Origin: Myxococcaceae bacterium
GTDB taxonomy: Bacteria; Myxococcota_A; Polyangia; Polyangiales; Ga0077539
Direction: 5' to 3'
Assembly: GCA_004297725.1 (NCBI GenBank)
Contig: SCUS01000180.1
Coordinates: forward strand, 1 to 64,000
Length of the DNA stretch: 64,000 nucleotides
Under the pieces are notes generated by a model, which saw nothing but the letters and a program-made list of their open reading frames with translations, was not told where the DNA came from and did no database searches. The translations under genes and the position numbers were made by a program. Within the stretch, counting starts at the first letter, position 1; each line of letters begins with the position of its first letter. Shown here one piece after another: positions 26,709-35,029 of the stretch.

Positions 26709-28771
26709 AGGTAGACGCCGAGGGTGCCGAGGAGGGTGAGCGGACGGCCCGCGGTGAAGTGCTGCACCGGCACCTGGCTGGTGTCGGCGCCGGGGGTGAA
26801 GTTGGACACGTAGGAGAAGGCGCCGTCGCGCCAGCGGGCGTCGGTGAGGTTGCGCGCGGCGAGGCCGAGCTCGACGGCTCCGAGGCGGGCGCTGACCGCG
26901 GCGTCGAGGAGGAAGACCGCGGGGGAGCGCTCGCTGAAGGGGAGCGGCCGGTCGCCGAGGGCCGTGGCGCCGAGCGCGAAGGAGAGGGTGAGCGCCCGTC
27001 CGAAGGGGCGGCCCACCTCGCGGACGTACACCGCGTCGAGGCGCCCCACCCAGGGCGGAACATACGGTACCAGGTAACCCGTGGCGTCGAAGGTGGCGCG
27101 GGCCCAGGTGCCCGAGGCGATGAGCTCCAGGCCCCGGGCGGGCGTCGCCCTCACCTGAAGCGAGGCACCCATCCGGGTGGTGGCTGCGCTCTCGGGGAGG
27201 ACCACGTTCTGCCCCGAGGCGGGGTCGAAGACGAGGTCGCGGTCGACGCGGGTGGCGAAGGCCGCGGCGGTCACCTGCACCTGCGGGTGCCGCCAGCGGG
27301 CGCCGAGCTCCCCCGAGTGCACCACCGCGAAGGGGGCGCTCTCCCCGTCGCCCAGCGACAGCGCCTGCGGCGAGCGGAAGCCCTTGCCGTAGGCCCCCAG
27401 CAGCGTGAACCCGCGGCCGAGCTCGACCTCCGCGGTGACCCTCGGCCCCACCTGGAAGCCCTGCGCGTCGCGTCGCCCTCGCGGCACCCGCACCGTGCGG
27501 TCGACGAGCATCGTGCTGCGGTCGTCGATCAGGTAGGCGAGCGCGTCGGCGCGCAGCCCCCCTCGGAGGCGCAGCCGGGAGAGCAGCCGCAGCTCGAGGT
27601 CGACGTACATCCCGAGGTCGGTGGCGTCGACGTCGGCGTCGATGGGGGTCTCCCAGGTGACCTCGTCGGCGTAGCGCTGTCGCCCCATCGCGCCGGTGGT
27701 GCGGTCGTGCCTCGCGGAGAGCCCGAACTCCACCGACTGCGCGTATCCGAAGAGCGCGAAGGTGGCGCGGTGCGAGGCGCGCAACCCCACGGTGACGGCG
27801 TCGTAGCGCTGCTCGTAGCGGTCGCCGCGGGGGTCGAGGGCGACGCCGGTGAAGTTCTCCTGGATGCGCAGCGAGCGCACCCCGGCGTGGGCGAGCACCG
27901 AGAGGCGCCCGTGCGCCGTGGGGACCACCAGCTCGGTGAGCAGCGCCGCCCTCGACGAGAAGCCGCCCTGGCGGAGGTCGTAGCTGCCGAAGAAGTCCCG
28001 GGCGCCTCGCTGGTAGTCGTCCTCGCGCAGCACCCCGGGGCTGTCGAAGCGGGCGGTGTAGACCGTGGCCAGCGCCCGCACCGTCGCGCCCCCGGAGAGC
28101 TGCCGCAGGTACTGCCCCAGCGCCGAGGCCCGGGTGGCGGCGCGCTGCACGCCGTAGCCGTCGGTGCGGTAGAGCTCGCCCGCGAGGAAGGTCTCCCGCC
28201 GCTCGCCGCGGGGGGCCACCACCACCAGCGCGCGGGCGGTGTGGAACATCCCGTAGCCGACGCGAGCGAGGGCGCCGCGGTCGCCGACGCCGAGGTCGAA
28301 GCGGGCGCTCCCGGCGACGGCGAAGTCGCCCTGCCGGGGGTCGTAGGGGCCCTCCTGCACGCGCAGCCGGTCGACCACCTCGGGGATCACGAAGTTGAGG
28401 TCGGCGTAGCCGTGGCCGTGGACGTTGGAGACCTCGTTGACGGGCAATCCGCCGACGGAGAACTCCACGTCCTGGCCGTGCTGCGCGTCGAAGCCCCGGA
28501 GGAAGAGCTGCTGCGCCTTGCCCTCGCCGCCGTGCTGCGCGAGGTAGAAGCCCGGGGCCAGCGAGAGCAGCTCCGCGGCGCTACCCCGGGGAACCAGCCG
28601 GAGCGAGGCCACGTCGAGGCTGAGCTCGCTGGCCGCCCGCCGGGGGGACTCCGCCCGCACCGTCGCGCCCGGCTCGTCGTGAGCGAGCGCCGGGGCGGCG
28701 GGGGCGACCGTCGCCGCGCATACGAGACCCTGTAAAAACCGTCGTGTCACTCGGGATGGATTGAGTAACAC
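26705..28771 (-). CDS. TonB-dependent outer-membrane receptor; TonB operon gene 1
   Basis: 688 residues. Signal peptide to about residue 30, then a plug domain (SAAELLSLAPGFYLAQHGG, QQLFLRGFDAQHGQDVEFSVGGLPVNE) and a C-terminal 22-strand-type barrel with recurring aromatic/Arg strand patterns. The plug carries several His (AQHGG, AQHGQD, NVHGHGYADLNF), which suggests a metal or metal chelate as ligand. No classic TonB box is evident at the mature N-terminus. The GTG start at 28771 directly follows a strong hairpin. No Fur- or Zur-type operator that I recognise is present. Ligand assignment is inference only. Confidence 0.85.
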   Translation of the reverse strand: MLLNPSRVTRRFLQGLVCAATVAPAAPALAHDEPGATVRAESPRRAASELSLDVASLRLVPRGSAAELLSLAPGFYLAQHGGEGKAQQLFLRGFDAQHGQDVEFSVGGLPVNEVSNVHGHGYADLNFVIPEVVDRLRVQEGPYDPRQGDFAVAGSARFDLGVGDRGALARVGYGMFHTARALVVVAPRGERRETFLAGELYRTDGYGVQRAATRASALGQYLRQLSGGATVRALATVYTARFDSPGVLREDDYQRGARDFFGSYDLRQGGFSSRAALLTELVVPTAHGRLSVLAHAGVRSLRIQENFTGVALDPRGDRYEQRYDAVTVGLRASHRATFALFGYAQSVEFGLSARHDRTTGAMGRQRYADEVTWETPIDADVDATDLGMYVDLELRLLSRLRLRGGLRADALAYLIDDRSTMLVDRTVRVPRGRRDAQGFQVGPRVTAEVELGRGFTLLGAYGKGFRSPQALSLGDGESAPFAVVHSGELGARWRHPQVQVTAAAFATRVDRDLVFDPASGQNVVLPESAATTRMGASLQVRATPARGLELIASGTWARATFDATGYLVPYVPPWVGRLDAVYVREVGRPFGRALTLSFALGATALGDRPLPFSERSPAVFLLDAAVSARLGAVELGLAARNLTDARWRDGAFSYVSNFTPGADTSQVPVQHFTAGRPLTLLGTLGVYL

Positions 28772-28773
28772 AG

Positions 28774-28791
28774 ACCCACGGAGCCGTGGGT
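28774..28791 (-). terminator. Perfect hairpin between mglA and the TonB receptor gene
   Basis: ACCCACGG-AG-CCGTGGGT lies 21 bp after the mglA stop and 2 bp before the GTG of the receptor. It may end the mglBA transcript, or hide or regulate the receptor's ribosome-binding region; no independent Shine-Dalgarno is visible for that gene. Confidence 0.45.
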
Positions 28792-28812
28792 ATGGGGAGG
28801 ATCAGGGGGGCG

Positions 28813-29406
28813 TCAGGCCCCGGCGCCGCGCTTGAGCTCGGTGAGCACCGACTTGGCGACGGCCTTGAGGGTGTCGAAGACGCCGACGCCCTTGCTGGCG
28901 ATGGCCTCGTAGTCGGGGTTGTGCGTGGGGTTGAGCAGCTCGCGGAGTTCTTCGACGGGCGCGATGTTGGGGAGGTCGCGCTTGTTGTACTGCACCACGA
29001 AGGGGAGCTTCTCGAGCACGTAGCCCTGCTCGGCGAGGTTGCCCTGGAGGTTTTCGAGCGACTCCATGTTGGCCTCCATGCGCTCGATCTGCGAGTCGGC
29101 GACGTAGACCACGCCGTCGACGCCCTTCAGGATGAGCTTGCGCGAGGCGTCGTAGAAGACCTGGCCGGGCACCGTGTAGAGGTGGAAGCGCGTCTTGAAG
29201 CCGCGGATCTCGCCGAGCGACAGCGGGAGGAAATCGAAGAACAGCGTACGGTCCTGCTCCGTGGCGAGGGAGATCATCTTGCCCTTCGCCTCAGGGGCGG
29301 TGCGCTGGTAGATCCACTGCAGGTTGGTGGTCTTGCCGCACAGGCCGGGGCCGTAATAGACGATCTTGCAGTTGATCTCGCGCTGACCGTAGTTGATGAA
29401 GGACAT
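28813..29406 (-). CDS. mglA: Polarity/motility small GTPase MglA
   Basis: 197 residues, near the 195 of Myxococcus MglA. The N-terminus MSFINYGQREINCKIVYYG, P-loop GPGLCGKTT (19-27), FHLYTVPGQVFYDASR switch region, NKRD guanine-specificity motif and the end LKAVAKSVLTELK match MglA very closely. MglA-GTP marks the leading pole, assembles the gliding and type IV pilus machines and is switched off by MglB. ATG 29406 follows GAGGCGATCG. mglB lies 32 bp upstream on the same strand in the standard mglBA order. Confidence 0.97.
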   Translation of the reverse strand: MSFINYGQREINCKIVYYGPGLCGKTTNLQWIYQRTAPEAKGKMISLATEQDRTLFFDFLPLSLGEIRGFKTRFHLYTVPGQVFYDASRKLILKGVDGVVYVADSQIERMEANMESLENLQGNLAEQGYVLEKLPFVVQYNKRDLPNIAPVEELRELLNPTHNPDYEAIASKGVGVFDTLKAVAKSVLTELKRGAGA

Positions 29407-29438
29407 CGATCGCCTCGGGGAATGGGGCTTATGGGGGG

Positions 29439-29912
29439 TCAGTCGTTGAAGAGGTTGTCGATGTCCTCGTCGGTGATCTCCGCGAAGGGCGCCCCGTCGC
29501 TGCCCGAGGGGATGCGCTTCGCGAGGGCCTCGAAGATGGTGTTGAGCTCGTCGCTCGCGCGCTTCACCCGCAGCCGCACGAGGCCCAGCGTGGCGCGGGA
29601 GTCGAAGATCACCGCGAGGATCACCCGGTTGCCCACCAGCTGGATGTGGATGTTGGCCTTCACGCCCTCGTGAAACTGCGTCGGAAACTCGTTCTCCTTG
29701 AGCAGCTTCGCCATGCCCCCCATGGCCGCGATGGTGCCCGCGATGAGCGAGGCGAGGGAGGTCGTGTCGAGGTTCTCCGTCTCCCCACTGGCGGCGATGA
29801 GCTGACCGTTCTTGTCGACGATGCAGACCACCCGCGCGTTGGCATCGCGCACGAGCTTGTCTACCACCACCTGGATCTGGTTCAGCTCGTCCTCGTACAT
29901 CACCACGTTCAT
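29439..29912 (-). CDS. mglB: MglA GTPase-activating Roadblock/LC7 protein MglB
   Basis: 157 residues, against 159 in Myxococcus. The Roadblock/LC7 fold is shown by MYEDELNQIQVVVDKLVRDANA, CIVDKNGQLIAASG, and NLDTTSLASLIAGTIAAMGG. The C-terminal PFAEITDEDIDNLF corresponds to the segment that contacts MglA. MglB dimers stimulate MglA GTP hydrolysis at the lagging pole. ATG 29912 was chosen because it begins MNVVMYEDEL; the frame extends upstream without a good start. First gene of the mglBA operon, divergent from the HAD gene. Confidence 0.96.
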   Translation of the reverse strand: MNVVMYEDELNQIQVVVDKLVRDANARVVCIVDKNGQLIAASGETENLDTTSLASLIAGTIAAMGGMAKLLKENEFPTQFHEGVKANIHIQLVGNRVILAVIFDSRATLGLVRLRVKRASDELNTIFEALAKRIPSGSDGAPFAEITDEDIDNLFND

Positions 29913-30083
29913 GGTCGTCGGCTCCGGAGCCCCCGGGTCGTGGAGAGTGACGGCCGCGTTCTCGGCGCGACGACGACACGGTGACTCGCCCTCGGCATAC
30001 CAGAGCCGTAGCGCGCGGAGCAACCCCTGACGACGAACCTACACCGCCTCCAGGCGGCTCCGTGGCATCGTCCGAGGCACCCC

Positions 30084-30785
30084 ATGTTGCAGGCCACGCT
30101 CTTCGACTTCAACGGCGTCCTCGTGGACGACGAGAGCCTCCACCTCGAGGGCTTCAACGCCGCCCTCCGCCCCGCGGGGGTCACCGTCTCCCTCGACGAA
30201 TACAACGAGCGGTACCTGGGCTTCGACGACCGGGGCGCCTTCGCCGCGATGCTCCGCGACCACGGGCTCGACCACGGCGACGAGCGCATCGCCGCGCTCA
30301 TCGCCGCCAAGAGCGTCGTGTACGCCGAGCTCGCCGCCCGCTCGCTGACGGTCTTCGAGGGCGCGGCCGAGCTGCTGAGGTCCGCCGCCGGGCGGGGGCC
30401 CGTGGCGATCGTGAGCGGCGCGCTGCGCGGGGAGATCGACGTGGCGCTGCGGCTGATGGGGGCCGAGAGCGCCCCCAGGGTGATCGTCGCGGCGGAGGAC
30501 GTGGCCGCCTGCAAGCCCGACCCGGAGGGCTACCTCCTGGGGCTCTCCCGCCTCGCGGCGACGGCGGGCGCGCTCGACCCGGCCCGCTGCGTGGCCGTGG
30601 AGGACAGCGTCGCGGGGGTGGAGTCGGCGAGGGCCGCGGGGCTGCGCGTGGTCGCGGTGGCCCACACCTACGACCCCGGGGCGCTGCGCGAGGCGGGGGC
30701 CCACGAGGTCTTCGCCCACGTCCGGGAGCTCACCGTCGAGGCGCTCGACGCGGCGGTGCGCGCGGCGGACTTGCATCGTCGTTGA
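30084..30785 (+). CDS. HAD-superfamily hydrolase, beta-phosphoglucomutase-like, altered motif I
   Basis: 233 residues with the subclass I cap of phosphoglycolate phosphatase/beta-phosphoglucomutase types. Motif I reads DFNGVLVDDE: the nucleophile Asp8 is kept but the second Asp, the general acid/base, is Asn10. Motif II (IVSG), motif III (CKPDPEGY) and motif IV (VEDSVAGVESA) are present. The DFNG variant could lower phosphatase activity or favour another reaction. ATG 30084. It separates mglBA from the FrzS-like gene, with 66 bp to the latter, so the two may be co-transcribed. Substrate unknown. Confidence 0.85.
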   Translation: MLQATLFDFNGVLVDDESLHLEGFNAALRPAGVTVSLDEYNERYLGFDDRGAFAAMLRDHGLDHGDERIAALIAAKSVVYAELAARSLTVFEGAAELLRSAAGRGPVAIVSGALRGEIDVALRLMGAESAPRVIVAAEDVAACKPDPEGYLLGLSRLAATAGALDPARCVAVEDSVAGVESARAAGLRVVAVAHTYDPGALREAGAHEVFAHVRELTVEALDAAVRAADLHRR

Positions 30786-30851
30786 CCTTTCGAGCGCCGC
30801 CGCCATACGCTGAAAACGCGCCGCTGGCGGCGCGATGGAGCGTAGAGAGCA

Positions 30852-33227
30852 ATGAGCGCGCTGAAGGTACTGATCTTCGAGTACGACCGACCCTTCGCCG
30901 ACGCGCTCGAGCGGGCCTTCGCCCGGCGAGGGTGCTCCGTGCGCGTGGTCGACGACGGCCAGGTGGGGCTCGACGTCGCGCTCGATGACCGCCCCGGGCT
31001 GATCATCCTGGCGATCGAGCTCCCGAGGATGAACGGCTTCGCGGTGTGCAACCGCATCAAGAAGCACCCCGACCTCAAGGACATCCCGCTGGTGATCGTC
31101 TCGTCGGACTCTCCTCCGGAGACCTTCGAGCAGCACAGCAAGCTGCGCACGCGCGCCGAAGACTACGCCCACAAGCCCATCGACCCGGAGGCGCTCATCG
31201 CCCGCGCCGCGGCCTTCGTGGACATCCCGTCGGCCCGCGACAGCGAGATCGTGGTCGACGAGGAGGCCATCGAGGAGGCCATCGAGGAGGCGCCCATCAA
31301 CCTCGACGACGACATGGGGGGCCTGTCCGACGCGGCCTTCGACAACATCGTGCTGGAGAGCAACCCCCCGAGGCCGATGCCCGGGAGCGCGGCGTCGCTG
31401 CTCGAGCCGCTGCCCGAGCCTCGCTCCGGGCGGCCCGCGTCGCAGCAGGTCACCTCCGACGACTTCGAGGACTACACCATGGTGTCGTCCGCCGCGGAGC
31501 TCCCGCTCAACTTCAACGACATCGCCCGCGCCGTGCAGGCCAACCCCCTCCCGCCGGTCCCGACGCCTCCCGCGGCCGTGGCGCCCCCGCTGCCGCCGCC
31601 CCCCGCGGTCGTGGTGCCCCCGCTGGCCCGGGGCAGCGCCCCGTCGCTGCCGCGCGTGGGTGTCGCGCCCCCGGTGCCCCCGCCGAGCCTTCCGTCCTTC
31701 GTGCCGCCCCCGGCGGTCGAGCCCTCGGCCCCGCCGCAGCCCTCCGCCGCGCAGCTCGAGGCCGAGCGGCTGCAGCGCCGGGTCGACGAGCTCGAGCGCG
31801 ACCTCGCCACCGCGCAGGCCGCGACCCAGCGCGTGGTCGAGCTCACCGAGGACAACCAGCGGCTGCGCGCCCACGGCGACGAGCTCGCCCGGGTGACCAG
31901 GGAGCTCGAGGAGAAGGTCCGCACCTCCACCCTGCCCCTCCCCGGGGCCATCTCGCCGTCGAGGCCGGGCGGCGTGTCGACGAGGGAGTTCCTCGAGCTG
32001 CGCGAGTCGCTCAACCGCAAGGACAAGGACATCCTCGCGCGCGACCGGGAGATCATCGAGCTGCGCGACAAGCTGCTGCAGGCCGAGATGTCCACCGCGG
32101 ACATCGACGACCGCCTCGCCGAGCGCGACCAGGAGGTCCTCAGCGCGCGGCAGGCAGGCGACGCGGCGAGGGCCGAGCTGCAGGCCGAGGCCGCGCGGCG
32201 AGCCGAGCTCGAGCGGGCGCTCTCCGAGGCGCAGCAGGCCACCACCCGGGGCGAGGCCTCGCTCAGGGAGCAGCTCGCGGCGACGGAGACGCAGCGGGCG
32301 CGAGAGTCCGAGGAGCACCAGCGCGCGATCGCGTCGCTGCGCGCCGAGCTCGAGGCCGCCACCGCCGCCAGCTCGTCGCAGGCGTCGCAGCTCGCCGCGC
32401 TCGTGGCCGCGGAGGCGGCGCTGCGCGAGGAGCACGCGCAGGCCCTCGAGGCGGCGCGGGCCGAGACCCGGGCGCTCGCGCAGCAGGGCGAGGCCTCGCT
32501 TCGGGCGGAGCTCGAGGGGGCGCTGGAGAGCGCTCGCGCGGAGCACGCCGCGGCGCTCTCGGCGCAGCGCGCGGAGCTCGAAGGGGCGCTGGAGGCCGCT
32601 CGCACGGAGCACTCCGCGGCGCTCTCGTCGCTGCGCTCGGAGCACGCCCAGGTCGTCGACTCGCTGCGCTCGGACTACACCACCGCGGTCGACGCGGTGA
32701 AGGCCGAGAGCGCTCGCGCGCTGGAGGCGAAGGTCGCCGAGCACGCGGCGGAGGTCGAGGCGCTGCGTTCGGACTACACCGCCGCGGTCGACGCGGTGAG
32801 GGCCGAGAGCGCCCGCGCGCTGGAGGCGAAGGTCGCCGAGCACGCGGCGGAGGTCGAGGCGCTGCGCTCGGAGCAGTCGTCGGGCCTCGAGGTGGCGGCG
32901 GCGGCGACCGCGGCGGCGGTGGCCGCGGAGTCCTCCACGCGGCGCGAGCTCAACGACCGCATCGGCTCGCTGGAGTCCGAGCTCTCGACGCTCCGCTCCC
33001 AGGGTGCCGCGCTCTCGTCCGACGTGGACGCGGCGCGGGCCAGGGCCGAGGAGTCTGCGAGGGAGGTCGCCTCGCTGCGCGACCGGCTCGCCGCCGCGGA
33101 GCGCCGGCACGCCGCGGCCGGGGCGCTGCTCGACCGGGCCCGCCAGGCGATGGAGATCGCCGCCGGGCTGGTGCACGCCGCCGCGGAGGAGCAGCCCTCC
33201 GAGGGGGCCGACACCAGCGCCGCGTAG
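30852..33227 (+). CDS. FrzS/AglZ-like pseudo-receiver coiled-coil motility protein
   Basis: 791 residues. Residues 1-123 are a response-regulator receiver fold in which the phospho-acceptor position is Ala54 (GLIILAIELPRMNGF), though Lys108 in HKPID is kept, so it is a pseudo-receiver. The segment FEQHSKLRTRAEDYAHKPID strongly recalls FrzS and AglZ of Myxococcus, which share the order pseudo-receiver, linker, long coiled coil and bind MglA or the pole. Here a Pro-rich linker (about 125-300) is followed by about 480 residues of coiled coil (300-780). FrzS is shorter and AglZ longer. Proximity to mglBA supports a polarity role; whether it is orthologous to FrzS or AglZ is open. Confidence 0.82.
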   Translation: MSALKVLIFEYDRPFADALERAFARRGCSVRVVDDGQVGLDVALDDRPGLIILAIELPRMNGFAVCNRIKKHPDLKDIPLVIVSSDSPPETFEQHSKLRTRAEDYAHKPIDPEALIARAAAFVDIPSARDSEIVVDEEAIEEAIEEAPINLDDDMGGLSDAAFDNIVLESNPPRPMPGSAASLLEPLPEPRSGRPASQQVTSDDFEDYTMVSSAAELPLNFNDIARAVQANPLPPVPTPPAAVAPPLPPPPAVVVPPLARGSAPSLPRVGVAPPVPPPSLPSFVPPPAVEPSAPPQPSAAQLEAERLQRRVDELERDLATAQAATQRVVELTEDNQRLRAHGDELARVTRELEEKVRTSTLPLPGAISPSRPGGVSTREFLELRESLNRKDKDILARDREIIELRDKLLQAEMSTADIDDRLAERDQEVLSARQAGDAARAELQAEAARRAELERALSEAQQATTRGEASLREQLAATETQRARESEEHQRAIASLRAELEAATAASSSQASQLAALVAAEAALREEHAQALEAARAETRALAQQGEASLRAELEGALESARAEHAAALSAQRAELEGALEAARTEHSAALSSLRSEHAQVVDSLRSDYTTAVDAVKAESARALEAKVAEHAAEVEALRSDYTAAVDAVRAESARALEAKVAEHAAEVEALRSEQSSGLEVAAAATAAAVAAESSTRRELNDRIGSLESELSTLRSQGAALSSDVDAARARAEESAREVASLRDRLAAAERRHAAAGALLDRARQAMEIAAGLVHAAAEEQPSEGADTSAA
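32670..32867 (+). repeat. Two tandem 99-bp repeats in the coiled coil
   Basis: Each encodes 33 residues beginning SDYT and ending EVEALR; the copies differ at 2 of 33 residues. The length is not a multiple of seven, so adding one copy shifts the heptad phase unless compensated. Confidence 0.8.
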
Positions 33228-33254
33228 GGTCTCCCTCTCTCTCTCTCCGATCGC

Positions 33255-34820
33255 TCAGCGACGCAGGAGCACGCGACGGATGCGCGCGATCTCCGCCGTG
33301 CGCAGCTCTCCGGTCACCACCAGCAGCCCCACGTAGACCAGCGCGATGACCGCGGCGCCCAGCAGGGTGCCGACCTTCCCGGGCCACGGGACCCACGCGC
33401 CCACCGCTCCCGCGCCGACGGCGCACGCCGCCACCCGCAGCGCCGTCGCCGCCGGGAGGAAGGCCCCGAAGGCGCGATGCACATAGGCGCCCACGAAGAC
33501 CACGCCCACGAGGCAGCCGAAGAGGGTGCCGAGGGCGGTGTGGGTGAGGGCGCTGAGGTCCGCCGGCGCGGTCACGAGGCCGACGAGGTTGCCGGCGAAG
33601 ACCGCGACGAGCATCACCCCCATGAGCGCGGTCGCGGCGGCGGTGCGCCCGGCGGCGAGCACGATGGTGGTCCCGATCACCGAGAGGGCGAAGGCCCCCT
33701 GGGCGAGCGAGAGCCAGCGCAGCACCGGGGCGCCCTGGTCGAAGGGCGGCCGGTAGGCGAGCCGGAGCACCGCCCCGGGCATGCCGCCGAGCACCGCGAG
33801 CATGGCCCCGAGGCCCATGGCGCTGAAGCGCAGGGCGCCTCGCACGAAGTCCGAGGTGGCCTCGCGGTCGCCCTCCAGCGTGGACTTGGACACCACCGGA
33901 AACACCACGAAGGTCACCGCCAGCAGGAGCTGGTACGGCAGGAACGCGAAGTTCTGCACGGCCTTGTAGACGCCCGCGAGGGTGTTGATGGCCGCCTCGT
34001 CGACGCCCTCGCGCCGCGAGAGCACGGCCTTCATCACCAGCAGGTCGGCCTGGAGCACCAGATTGAGGGCGAGCTGGTAGACCAGCACCGGCGCGAAGAA
34101 GCGGGCGTAGCTCCGGGCGAAGACCCCCGTCGAGACGCTCTTCGTGGCGGGCGCGCGCAGCTCGTCGCGGTGCAGCGCGAGCGCCACCAGCAGGATGATG
34201 AAGCTGGCGATGGCGAAGCCCGCGATGGCGCCGGTGACCCGGAGCTGGGTCGACGCGAGGCCGAGCACGAGGCTGGTGCGCAGCGTGGCGAAGGTGATGT
34301 CGAGGCCCGCCTGGGCGCGGAAGCGACGGCGCCCGTTGAGCGCGCCCACGAGCGCGGCGTAGACGCTGTAGTCGGCGACGATGATGGCGCCGATGCGCAG
34401 CAGCGGGGGGAGGCGAGGGTCGTGAAGGACGCCCGCCCCGAGGAGGTCGGCCCCGGCGACGAGGGCGCCCGCGAGGGTGAGGCCCAGCGCGGCGTGGATG
34501 AGCAGGCCCTTGCGGAGCGCGGTGACGCCCCCGTCGGTGACCGCGTGGGACATCGCCTGGATGCTCCCGGCGACGACCACGTTGTTGAGGATCGAGATGA
34601 CGTTGAGCACCACGCCGTAGAGGCCGTAGCCCTCGCCCAGCAGCAGCCGCGTCAGCACCAGCGGCTGCGCGAAGCCCGTCAGCAGGAACCACGCCTTGGC
34701 GACGGCGATGACGGCGACGCCGCGGGTGGACTCGCGGGCGGTGGCCTCGGCCTTGGACTCGGCCTCGGTGTCGGTGGGGCTGCTCTCTCGGTAGGTCGGC
34801 ACGGCGCGGTGGATCACCAC
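33255..34820 (-). CDS. Wzx-type polysaccharide flippase (MOP superfamily)
   Basis: About 521 residues with 12-14 predicted membrane helices. The N-terminal helix pair FAQPLVLTRLLLGEGYGLYGV followed by VLNVISIL and the central VFARSYARFFAPVLVYQ are typical of lipid-linked oligosaccharide flippases of the MOP/PST family, which move polysaccharide repeat units across the inner membrane. The start is uncertain: adjacent GTG codons at 34820 and 34817 give the best family length, but the Shine-Dalgarno is too close. No glycosyltransferases lie nearby, so the polysaccharide served (capsule, O-antigen or slime) is unknown. Convergent with the FrzS-like gene, 27 bp away. Confidence 0.82.
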   Translation of the reverse strand: MVIHRAVPTYRESSPTDTEAESKAEATARESTRGVAVIAVAKAWFLLTGFAQPLVLTRLLLGEGYGLYGVVLNVISILNNVVVAGSIQAMSHAVTDGGVTALRKGLLIHAALGLTLAGALVAGADLLGAGVLHDPRLPPLLRIGAIIVADYSVYAALVGALNGRRRFRAQAGLDITFATLRTSLVLGLASTQLRVTGAIAGFAIASFIILLVALALHRDELRAPATKSVSTGVFARSYARFFAPVLVYQLALNLVLQADLLVMKAVLSRREGVDEAAINTLAGVYKAVQNFAFLPYQLLLAVTFVVFPVVSKSTLEGDREATSDFVRGALRFSAMGLGAMLAVLGGMPGAVLRLAYRPPFDQGAPVLRWLSLAQGAFALSVIGTTIVLAAGRTAAATALMGVMLVAVFAGNLVGLVTAPADLSALTHTALGTLFGCLVGVVFVGAYVHRAFGAFLPAATALRVAACAVGAGAVGAWVPWPGKVGTLLGAAVIALVYVGLLVVTGELRTAEIARIRRVLLRR

Positions 34821-34979
34821 ACTCCGCCCTGGCTGTCCAGACGGCTGCCGGCTCCGGCATCGGCTGCGCCTTCGGCGGCATGGGTGCTCACCGCAGCCGA
34901 CGACCGGGGATCGGGTGTCCGATGGGGCACCGTTGCCGACACGGATCCACTCGGAGGTTGCCGAGAGCGCATGGACGTG

Positions 34980-35029
34980 AAACCCCGGTCTGGGGGGTTC
35001 TACCAGAGCGCCCGGGAGATCTTCGATGA
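34980..35029 (+). repeat. 50-bp leader repeat, copy A
   Basis: Contains an imperfect dyad (AACCCC...GGGGTT), then CCAGAGCGCCCGGGAGA, which supplies the ribosome-binding site, and the ATG of the gene at 35026. Copy B at 35719 is about 84% identical without gaps. Confidence 0.7.

Noticed and set aside
27067..27080. GGTACCAGGTAACC as a fifth copy of the TTACC-N6-GGTAA palindrome
   Set aside because: Only one GGTAA arm; the other half does not match at the N6 spacing.
33235..33247. CT dinucleotide run between convergent genes
   Set aside because: Only about six units; ordinary slippage tract with no associated structure.
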